From contig OX442318.1 in the NCBI GenBank assembly GCA_949358305.1, positions 6,436,501 through 6,496,500 on the forward strand: a stretch of DNA of 60,000 bases, given 5' to 3'. This DNA comes from Strigamia acuminata. Taxonomy: Eukaryota > Arthropoda > Chilopoda > Geophilomorpha > Linotaeniidae. A program made the translations under genes and the position numbers. Positions 1 through 20,338 of the stretch are shown here, piece by piece. Position 1 is the stretch's first letter. Each line of letters opens with the position of its first letter. Under the pieces are notes generated by a model. The model did no database searches. It was not told the DNA's origin and saw nothing but the letters and a program-made list of their open reading frames with translations.

Positions 1-2
1 CG

Positions 3-10068
<10,066 letters not shown>

Positions 10069-10644
10069 ATGTCATTTTATGCAATCTTGGATCTATTAAT
10101 TAATGTTTGTCATTATTTTTGTAAAAAATAATGGTCAAAGGCAGCTTTAGGATCAAATTTAGACCATTTTACGCGGATATACATAAGGATGCTCAAAACT
10201 ATTCGGTGCAACATTGATTTAAAATGGCTGTCCAAATTGAAACAAAATTTTTCCTAGTCAAAATTGGAGATTGGAAACAAAATTACAAATTCACTGAATA
10301 ATATTTTTTTTTTCTTATTCTATTTCTATTTAGTGATCAAATATATATTAAAAAAAAAATTATATATATATATATAAATATATATCTATATAAGATTATA
10401 CGTTACTTTGTACCATAAGTTTACGCAATAGAAAGTCGATGGTTATTACTTAGTAATAATACCTAATATGCAACCAGTTGCTTTTTTATTTTCATTTCTC
10501 TACTGCAAATTTTATTGTGGAGTCAGGTGGTGTAACTAGCCTTTCCCAGCCCATTTAGCTGAATGTTCTACATTTTGTTTATATGCTTTTTGGTGTTTCT
10601 GTAAATACAAGAAAAAACAAGACAAAACATACAGTTATGTGAGA
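10069..10644. other. 3' flank of the winged eye-type gene, AT-rich
   Basis: No gene is visible here. A TA microsatellite lies at about 10,361-10,392. I see no convincing AATAAA close to the stop, so the poly(A) site is not placed. Confidence 0.4.
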
Positions 10645-11020
10645 TAATAGAGAGGTTCTGCCAGGCATTAGATGGGAACAGTGCTGGACTGGCCCGGCGG
10701 GCTGCCGGGAGTTTCCCGGTGGCCCGTGGCCTGTCGCGGCCCGCTGTGGCCTGTCCCGACTTCATTAATTGTGGCCCGGACACCCAGATTTCCCGGCAAT
10801 AACTTTGTTTCCAGCCCTGGACGGGAACGGCTGACGTCTGGAAAGCCGAAACGTCGTCACTTTTTGTGCTGACATCATGGGGCGGAGTTAAGCTTCATGT
10901 TGTGCGCGCGATTGCAACGTGTAATGGCGGGTCCAGACGTCGTGAAAACAACAGCAAAGAGCGGAGCTTACTCTACAAGTTGCCGTTCCGGTCCTACGCC
11001 TGACAGAACCTCTCTATTAA
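10645..11020. mobile_element. Miniature inverted-repeat element, GC-rich interior
   Basis: The ends TAATAGAGAGGTTCTGCCAG and the inverse CTGACAGAACCTCTCTATTA bracket about 375 bp. The interior contains repeated CCCGG and GGCCCG blocks. The downstream segment 11,220-11,390 has similar CCCGGTGGCCCG text and a GGGCCGGATTTAG...GGGGCCCC piece that looks like a truncated hAT end. There is no coding capacity. Confidence 0.55.
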
Positions 11021-11389
11021 GTGCATTCAGTCCTCAAAAGACGAATTTACTTCTCCTTAAATCACTTAAAGAGGTGAATTCTCGATCGAACACACTAGAA
11101 ACTGAACTAAGAAGATGGTTATATACATCGTGTGGGAACAACAGTCAATAGGAGAGTTCACTTCTGTAAGTCAAAAAAGTGATTTCAATTTCACTTAAAC
11201 TTAATCCTCATTTGAATTTTGAATTACCCGGTGGCCCGTAACGCTGTGATTTTTTCCCCCTTTTGTAGTGGCCCCGATCTATCCAGATTTCCCGGTATAA
11301 ATTTTTTCCCCTGGCCAGGGCCGGATTTAGATATTGCAGGGCCCCTAAGCACAAAATGTTTTTGGGGCCCCACCATCCAAAAAAAATTT

Positions 11390-12700
11390 AATGTTAAAAA
11401 ATCTAAAAAATACACTTATTGTCTCTGTATATATAATAACTATAAATACATGCGAATGAGTCAATTCGTCTTTTGAGGATTGAATGGTGGTTTTGTCTGT
11501 TTATGGTTTTTGAGTTTTACGAGTAAAATTCTTTCATTTTCACCCAATCAACAAATCATGGCTGATTTCTTTCAGTAAACTTACTTTTAATCGTGATCTT
11601 GGTGTGGGTGCTTCACTTGCAAGCATTAAAACAATTTTAAGTCTAACTTGTGTGGCAGACATTTTGAATTTGGTTGTAAATAAATACTGAAACAAGCATA
11701 AACCACTTCAAGGTTCTTGTTTTTGGTTTATGGGATTGTGGGACCGGGGTGCAGCTGCACCACCTGGCGTTGTAGCTATGCCACTGTGTGGAACCATTTA
11801 TCTTGTTTTACTTTAAAAATTCTAGTATTACAAATAAGCGAACAAAATATGAAAGGAAGATGGGGCCTTACGATAAGATATTCTATATTAATACTGAAAC
11901 TTTGAATGCAGATTGATTTTAATTGGAAAAAATGACTTTATGGAATATAGTGTTTTTTAAATTTTGAAGAGCGAGGATTTTGATTATGTTGTCAAGGATT
12001 TATGCAATTTTGGTGGCTGGGATTGATATTTGATAATGATTAATGAAGGCAAAAATATGTCTTTGCTTTATTTTTTACTGATTATTAAAGAGAAGATTTT
12101 TTTCTTAGTGATATTTTTTTAAATGAATCGTTAATTGTTGTGTATAGTGTACAGTCTCATAATGTTTTCTCTTCCATCTCATTCTGTAAATTATTCAAAA
12201 GCCTGCTACTTTGATGTCTGTTTGTATATTATCAACATATCATTAATCAATGTACTTTTAATCATTTTTTAAAATTTTATTTTTATTTTTATTTTTTTTT
12301 TGCTTTTATTTTAGTTTTTAATTTTTAATTTTTGTTATTTGCTTTTGGTATAGCAGGGAAACCAAAAAAAATGTTTTGTTTGGGACGCTGTCATAGCAAG
12401 TTGAATTTTGAGGAGGTTCATTTGATGTAAAAGTTAAAGTTCAGCTTTTTTTTTCTTAATAAAATTTAATTTTGTATGAATTGTTCTGTTGTAATTTTAA
12501 GTTTTCAATTATATATATATGTATCGTACCGTCTATGATTTTGTGTAATTTATTGGACGACTTTTATTCTTATCACTCTACAAATCATTCGTCAACCGAG
12601 AAGTAATTAACATTGGAGATTTTACATGAAGAAAAATCATTATTGGGTCTAAAACGGTGCCAATTAAAAACTTAGCTGAAAGAACAGAAAAAATACATCG
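11390..12700. other. Intergenic AT-rich DNA with hAT-end fragment
   Basis: I see no gene. At 11,741-11,793 there is a relic reading (inverse strand) CAGTGGCATAGCTACAACGC, which resembles a hAT terminal inverted repeat. The rest is AT-rich sequence without recognised structure. Confidence 0.35.
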
Positions 12701-12764
12701 ATGAGTAAAAACTTATATCGATAATTCGTTATATTGCGATTCGTTATAAAGAGTTTCGACTGTA

Positions 12765-12990
12765 TTTTAATGACGCGCTGTGATTGGTTGAGATCTATTG
12801 ATGTCGGATCGTTTCTTCAAAGAATGTTTTCTCAAAATAATGTTTCCAAGGTCTTATCTTCTTTTTTGCTTTTACGGGGGGGGGGGGGGCTGCTATGACC
12901 CCCCCCCCCCCCCCCCCAAACCTAACTAACACAAGCTGGACCGAGTATTTTCATCAATGTATCTCAATGCATCTCTCAACCAATCACAGA
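12765..12990. mobile_element. Foldback element D with long G and C homopolymers
   Basis: The ends CGCGCTGTGATTGGTTGAGA (near 12,774) and the inverse TCTCAACCAATCACAG (near 12,972) match the element at 5.1-5.3 kb. The core has 14 G (12,876-12,889), CTGCTATGA, about 19 C (12,899-12,917), then AAACCTAAC. The homopolymers have expanded relative to the other copies of this core. Confidence 0.6.
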
Positions 12991-13383
12991 TAACTTTCTT
13001 TATGGTTTATTTTGTCGACAAAGCGAAAGAGAGTGAACCAAATCAAAAAAGGAACAATTAATGTTTCACCGACAGGTCATTTTGCCACCAAAAATGCCAA
13101 CAATGGAGTCGTCTAAATGAACAGACCCTCAAAAATAGGGCAACTGTTAAGATGGTTGACAAAACTGTCTCAATGTTTGTCACATTTGGATTCTGGGCCT
13201 TCTCGTAACTTTTAAATGAATACAATTCACGTTTCTGTTAATTTTTATCTGAACTCTCCCATTTTTTAGCAACAAAACGTATATTTTGTGTTTTCCATTT
13301 GCATTTATATTAGTTTTTAAAATACATATATATATATATATAATTGAGACGGTTTTGTTCTTTAAACCTAATTTTCTCACTTG

Positions 13384-14490
13384 TTACGTGGCTTCAACGA
13401 TTAGTGATTTATTGTAGGGATTACGGGTTAAAGATGGGTACGAACAATCTATGTGATATATTGTTGTTTCATCCGGTTCAAATTGTGTTTTAACTACCAG
13501 ATCGTTAATAAGCTCGTTAATACGAGAAAATCTTCTGAACGTAGTGTCTAAACTCCGAACACCAACTGCAAGGTTCCCTAGAAACAAAAGGAAATCTTGA
13601 AAATTACAAAGTTTATACACGATCGTAAGTGACAGCGAGTCCCCTCCCCCCATATATACGAACATTTAGAGATTTAGAAATACATATGTTTATGGCACAA
13701 TTGGCACTTCATCATAAATAAAAGCAGTAGTACAGTTTAAATGACATTATTGGCTCAAGATTTCGCGCACTGACTCTAATTTCAATTCCAAAATCCGTTT
13801 TTGAACGTACGAATGAAAACTTACTGTAATGATTTGCAGCTTCTTTACACCCAACTGCACCAGAAATAAATAATTCGTCATCCATGTAGTAATGTGATGT
13901 AATAACTAAAAATAAATTATCAGCTCACATTTGGAGAATAAACAAACGATTTAGTTTTCTGACACTTTGCATTCAACTGACTCTCTTGACCCAGTTCTAA
14001 TCTGAAAACATTTCGACGTTTTTTAATAGGAGTCAGTCTTGTAATTTTTCTTTTTAATACCCTAAAAATTAAATTGAACATGAATATGTACACATTTTGT
14101 ATTAAATACTTGCAATATACAACATACCCACTTTCAGTTACTGATATAAAGTTGTGTAGAATTCCATTGCGGTCAAAAAACAAATCCCAAACTTCACAGC
14201 TCATAGTTTGTGCTTGAGATGGTAGAATGCCAGATACAATGATATACCATCTGCCTTCATACTGCAATGTATGAAAGAAATATTGGTGAGTATTAGACGG
14301 AAAAGGAAAATAATATATTTACCTTTGCTCGAGATTTAGGGGCATATACTGCGTCGGGAAGTTTAGGACACCTGCCTGGAAACCTGCGGAATTTTAGGTC
14401 AAGATTTCCACCCGGAGTGTCGAATGCTGGTCCATCGGTCGACACGCAGAAATAAAATAACAGTAAAAAGGCAAATCCAATACACGACAT
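13384..14490 (-). CDS. L1: lipocalin-like secreted protein, divergent copy with short introns
   Basis: The exons (minus strand, 5' to 3') are 14323-14490, 14128-14261, 13964-14061, 13825-13905 and 13384-13577, summing to 675 nt (224 residues plus stop). Exon 1 gives a signal peptide (MSCIGFAFLLLFYFCVS) and FPGRCPKLPDA. Exon 2 gives YEGRWYIIVSGI and MSCEVWDLFFDRNGILHNF. Exon 4 has AVGCKEA. Exon 5 ends with a cysteine-containing tail. GxWY near the N-terminus with paired cysteines is the lipocalin pattern, so it is probably secreted and binds a small hydrophobic ligand. It is the most divergent copy, and introns 1-3 are about 60 bp. The exon 3 donor needed for frame is GTCAGA at 13963. A GTGAGC at 13928 lies where it would break the frame. 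Confidence 0.6.
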
Positions 14491-14897
14491 CACTTCAATT
14501 AATTTTCATTAGTTATTTTTTTTTTGTTTATATCTATTTAGTCACGTGGGATAAGAAGAAAACGACGGAATGAACAAATATCTGATGGACAACATTCGGT
14601 CATTTGGTGTCAGAGTATTTACATTTTGCTTGTTTTTCAGTAACTAAATTGTTAATAGGACTAATAAGTTGATGGGTAGTCCTCATCAGATGGCAGTTGT
14701 AGTACATTTCAAATTTTTCCGCCAACGATGACGCCATTTTGAACAACAAGTGCAGTTTTCGTTTCTTTTATTTCGTAATATTTTTTTTTAAATTACAAAG
14801 GAAAAATAAAACATTAAAATTATTATTGGTCACAAAACGAGATAATTTTGGAAGAATTTGACCCATTCCTCAGTTGTTATTTGGCCGCAATGATTGG

Positions 14898-16270
14898 TTA
14901 TTTATTGAATGGATTACTACGTGGGTCTGGGTAATGACAGTTTTCATGATTTATTCTAGTTTTGTCCGGATTAAATCCTATTGTAGATCGTTGCAGATCG
15001 TTAACTATAGACTTAATCTTTTCATATCTTGAGGTAGCAATATCTAAATTACGAACACCAACTATAAGACCCTCTGGAAATAAAGATAAATTATTAAAAT
15101 TTATTCTATGTAAATATCTGCGAATGAAAACTTACCGTTATGATTCCCATTTTCTTTACATCCAACGAAACTGCGAACATAGAACTCGTTATCCGTGTAG
15201 TAATGTGTCGCGGTAACTGAAAAGAAATATTTTTTTGTATTAGATATTTTATTGGAATAAAAAAATAATTCGCTCACATGTTACATCCGAATGGTTTAAA
15301 TTTTGACTCTCATCTACAGTGTAAACGTGAAAACGCCCTTTAATAGGAATCAGGTTGAAATCAAATGTTTTCAATTCACTAATAATTTTTTTTTGAAATC
15401 AAAAGTATGAATCACTATGAATATGTAGTGTATATATTTTTCATACCCATTTTCATATAATGTTATAAAGTTGTGTAGATTTCCTTCCCGGTCAAAAAAA
15501 TAATCCCGAACATCACAGGTGATAGTTTGTGCTTGTGCTGGTAGAAGGCTAAGTTGAACGGTGAACCATCTGCCTTCAGTCTATAATAAATATAGAAACT
15601 AAAATCAGTGGCGGAACTTCAAATTTTCGTCCCTCCTGCAAAAATATATACTACCCTGACAGTCATTTTGCTAAATCAACATCTAAAACAGTTTGGGAAT
15701 TATTTACTGAGAACTAGACTTTCTGACCACCCTGTATATGCCCTCCATCCATCGAAAATTTAAGCTGTTATTTTTTACAATAGATTTTTTCGAAGACCAA
15801 AAAAATCACTAAAGATGGTGGCAAATGATGAAATTACAAAAAAAAAAAAGTTAAATTCAAGAATTTAGAAATGGCATTTTTTAACAGAAAAATGGATTTT
15901 CAAGCAAGAACATGCATTTGGTGGCGGAAAAATACATTTTGATGCGAAAAAAATTGTATTTTGAGGTGAAAAACCCTCTTGACCTCTAATGACAGGTAGG
16001 CCCTTTTCATATCTCAGATATATTCAATTTGGTATTCTGCGCCCAGTAATTCCGCCGCTAAATGAAATATTACAACTTTGGGTGTACGAAATTAATATTT
16101 ACCATTTCTCGTGTACGTTGCACTTTTGCATCTGGAAGTGCGGGACACATGCCTGGAAATTCGCGATATTGTGATTCAAAATCTGCAACTGGAGTGACCT
16201 TTGCTCGTCCAATCGTAAAAGATACGCAAAAGTAAAGAAAGGCGAAGAAAAAGACATTTGGAAAGGACAT
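14898..16270 (-). CDS. L2: lipocalin-like secreted protein, intact copy
   Basis: The exons (minus) are 16103-16270, 15447-15580, 15278-15378, 15136-15216 and 14898-15073. They total 660 nt, that is 219 residues plus TAA, with no internal stop. Exon 1 encodes a signal peptide (MSFPNVFFFAFLYFCVSFTI) and FPGMCPALPDAK. Exon 2 has TEGRWFTVQLSLLPAQAQTI and CDVRDYFFDREGN. Exon 3 has LIPIKGR, exon 4 VGCKENGNH, and exon 5 VGVRNLDI plus a final C. Five cysteines are shared with the other copies. The ATG at 16268-16270 is chosen because it directly starts the hydrophobic signal. Introns 2-4 are about 60-70 bp and intron 1 is 522 bp. Confidence 0.65.
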
Positions 16271-16968
16271 TATGTCAATTGAAATGATCTGCAATGTATG
16301 TTAGAGAGTTTTGTTGCTGTGTTAGAGATTAAGTTGTTTAATGGAACGAGTTTGTTATTAATGTTGATTGTAAGCATTGCATTGTGGGATGATTAGTACT
16401 TGATGATTTGTGTGTAATTGAAAACCATTTAGACAATATACCTGTTTGTTTGTTTCTCAAAGTGATGTGTGGACATTTATTTATGAAAACGAACGTGGTA
16501 GCAGAGGCCGGTTCTTGCTGAAACTCAACACTGTGGGAAGAAAGGTTCGAAAAAGCAGTAAAACGAAAACTGAAACCGGTCGCCATTAATGCCGGCTTGC
16601 AGACGTGTAAGATGAGAAGGTAATCACTATTTGCTGTATTAGTGACTGAGAATTTCGATTATTATTCGATCGAGAGAGCTGTGTTAAGATTCAAAAAAAG
16701 CTTTTGATCTTGATCTTGAATACGAAATTTGAAATCCTGAAAACTAAACAAAGGAAAACGATTGTTGCGAAGATTGAAGAATCGTAATGATCAAATACAC
16801 AAATACCCACAAATAACCATCAGTTATAACTGTGATAAATGATAAACTGTATTTGATTTGCAGTTTAAGTTTATTTTATTTCGTAATTTTTTTTTAAATT
16901 ACAAAGGAAAAATAAACTATTAAAATTATTATTGGTTATTATTATTGGTTATTATTGGTAATTATTGG

Positions 16969-19101
16969 TTATTTATTGAATGGATTACTGCGTGGGTTTG
17001 GGTAATGACAGTGTTCATGATTTATTCTAGTTTTGTCCGGATTAATTCCTATTCCAGATCGTTGCAGATCGTTAACAATAGACTGAATCTTTTCAAATTT
17101 TGAGGTAGCAATATCTAAATTACGAACACCAACGAAAAGACCCTCTAGAAATAAAGATAAATTATTAAAATTTACTGTATGTAAATATCTGGCAATAACT
17201 TTTTAACTATTAGCCAAAGAAGGGACTTTTGTGAATGAGAACTTACTGTAATGATTCACATTTTCTTTACATCCAACGAAAGCGTGAACAAAGAACTCGT
17301 TATCCACGTTTTCCAGTGTTACGGTAACTGAAAAAAAAAATATTTTTTTGTATTAGAAATTGTATTTGAATAAAAGAATAATTCGCTCACATGTTGTATT
17401 CTGATAGTGTAAAAGTTGACTGTTATGTACAGTGTAAACGTAATTACGCTCTTTTATAGGAATCAGTTTTACTTTTGATGTTTTCAATTCACTAATAAAT
17501 TGTTTTAAAATCAAAAGTATCGATATACATATATGAATCACTAGGAATATGTATACTGTATAGTGTATATATTTTTTCTTACCCATTTTCATAAAATGTT
17601 GTAAAGACGTGTAGATTTCCTTCCCGGTCAAAAAAATAATCCCGAACTTCACAGGTAATAGTTAGTGCTTGTGCTGGTAGAAGGCTAAGTTGAATGGTGT
17701 ACCATCTGCCTTCAGTCTATTATAAATAATGAAACTAAAATCAGTGGCGGAACTTCATATTTTTGGCCCTCTTGCAAAAATATATATGTCCTTCCTTCCA
17801 CCCACAATTTAAACTGTTATTTTTTACAAATAGATTTATTCGAAGACCAAAATAATCACTACAGGGTGAACCAAAAGTCTGTTCCCCTCAAATATTTCCT
17901 CAGCAATTGCATCTAGGCCAACTTTGATGAAGCGATCGTATAGGAAGTTGGGTGAGAGCAATCCAATGATGTCATCAAATTTGACCTTAAAGGCCATTTT
18001 CAAGGTCATTCACTTGCTAACTTCTAAACCAATGAGGTTAGAGCAAAAAAGTCAATTACAAAGTTGTAGAGCATCATCAAATTAGTACTATCCAAATTAT
18101 TTTAGTCATCTTAAGTTAAATGTTTTCCTTTTAAGAAGGAGACAAATCAGCTGAAATAAAGCCAGCCATTGTGACAAAACTTAAATTTCTATTGCAAAAA
18201 TACTGAATTTCTTAAATAAATGTATTCAAATGTGCATTATTATGCACGTAAACAAGAAAAACCACTGCCTTTCTTTTAATGCCTCAATAATTATTTTATC
18301 ACAAGAATAAAAAATTTCACTTTACTGATTTTTTTTCTGATTTGTTGCCTTTTTAAAAAGAAAACATTTAACTTAAGATGACTAAGATAAGTTGGCTAGT
18401 ACTAATTTGATGGTGCTCTACAGCTTTGCTCTAACCTGCTTGGTTTAGAAGTTAGCAAGTGAATGACCTTGAAAATGGCCTTCAAGGTCAGATTTGATGA
18501 CATCATTGGATTGCTCTCACCCAACTTCCTATACAATTGCTTCATCAAAGTTGGCCTAGATAAAATTGCTGAGGAAATATTTGAGGGGAACAGACTTTTG
18601 GTTCACCCTGTATAGATGGTGACAAATGATGAAATTAGAAGAAAAAAACAGAATATTAAATTTTACGTATTTAGAAATGGCACTTTTTTACAGAAAAATG
18701 TATTTTCAAGCAAGAGAATGCATTTGGTGGCGGAAAAATACATTTTGATGCGAAAATTTTTTTATTTTGAGATGAAAACCCTTTTGATCTGCTATAATGA
18801 CAGGTAGGCCCCTTTCACATCTCTGGGCCCCTCTCGCAATTTGGTATTCTGCGCCCAGTAATTCGCCACTCAATGAAGTATTGTATTACTACTTTGGGTG
18901 TATAATACGTACCAGTTGTACGAAATTAATATTTACCATTTCTCGTGTACGTTGCACTTTTGCATCTGGAAGTGCGGGACACTGGCCTCAAAATTCGCGA
19001 TATTGTGGTAAAAAAACTCCAACTGGTATGACCAGTTGTCCAATCGTAAAAGATACCCAAAGGTAAAGAAAGGCGAAGAAAAAGACATTTGGATAGGACA
19101 T
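16969..19101 (-). pseudogene. L3: lipocalin-like copy broken by a stop in exon 1
   Basis: The exons (minus) would be 18937-19101, 17583-17716, 17391-17491, 17247-17327 and 16969-17144. Exons 2-5 are open with intact splice sites. Exon 1 (165 nt) carries TGA where the other copies have CCA in the REFPG segment (near 18,985), upstream of the conserved CP motif. The stop falls inside the signal-peptide exon, so no full protein is made unless an unusual start is used. Intron 1 (17,717-18,936) holds the foldback element 17,862-18,610. Confidence 0.65.
17862..18610. mobile_element. TA-flanked foldback element in L3 intron 1
   Basis: Long inverted arms (about 250 bp each) start CAGGGTGAACCAAAAGTCTG and end with the inverse, next to TA on both sides (17860-17861, 18611-18612). 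The TA duplication and end sequence suggest a Tc1/mariner-type non-autonomous element. A second family member is at 21,153-22,644, and decayed arm pieces are near 30,580-30,715 and 41,404-41,550. Confidence 0.75.
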
Positions 19102-20338
19102 TATGTCAATTGAAATTCTATGCAACGTAGAAAGAGATTGATCCAATCTTCCGTACATGAATTAAATAATTAATAATTCCTTGTCTGTCACGGGATTTTT
19201 CACCAATTTTTCATGACTTCAAACAGGTGCAATATAATAGAATTGTTAATTAACTCATTAACTATGTACACAGACAATTCCGTATTAGGATTGACTTTGA
19301 AATATTAATTTGCTGCTTGATAAAAGTAAAATTAAAAATAGAAAATGTATTTAATTAAATATAGTTTTAAAAATTCAATTTTTTCATCATAAACATCCGA
19401 GTTTGTTTCAAATTTTTCTGGTTTTTTTGAATTAGATCACGTAAAACTACCAGAATAGCCATGAGTTCAATAAATGTTAATTCTTACTCTTAATTTAATT
19501 TTTTTTTAATAATCTAGGCAAATTTTATTTCTTTTTTCTTGTGTTAGGACTAAAAGGTTGACTGGTTCTCAGCAGATGGCGCTTATAGTTGTTCTGTCAT
19601 TGCCAGTTCCGGTCGCCATTAATGCCGGCTTGCAGGAGTGTACGACGAGTAGGTAATCACTATTTACTGAGAATTTCGATTATTATTCGATCGAGAGAGC
19701 CGCGTTAAGATTCAAAAAAAGCTTTTGATCTCGATCTTGAATATGAAATTTGAAATTCTGAAAAGTAAACATAGGAAAACGATCGTTGAAGAATCGTAAC
19801 GATCAAATACACAAATACCGACAAATAACCATCAGTTATACTGTGATAAATGATAAACCGAAATTGATTTTTTTTGATTTTTTTTGTTTTTTTTTAAAAA
19901 ATTGTTGTGAAGGTAAACGAACATTTTCCGAATTTTGAAACTTAAACTTGTCAAAAAGTCCAAAATCATCAATTCCATCTGCATACTGTTGAATAATTGT
20001 AAATTTTAGAACCCAAACATTTGTATTTTTTAGTTAATTAAATAATTAATCTGTTTTTAACATAGGATACAACCCACATCCAGATCTTCATAGCGTGAAA
20101 AAGGAGTATACAGAGACAACGAAATGTAGATACCGTAAATAATTGTTAGTAGTTGTTAATCAAAAGAAATGACCTTTTTTAGCAGAAAGATGTATTTTGA
20201 AGTGAAATGATGCACTTTGAGTAATTGATGTGCAGTTTAAGTTTATTTTATTTCGTAATTTTTTTAAATTACAAAGGAAAAATAAACCATTAAAATTATT
20301 ATTGGTTATTATTATTGGTTCTTATTGGTAATTATTGG

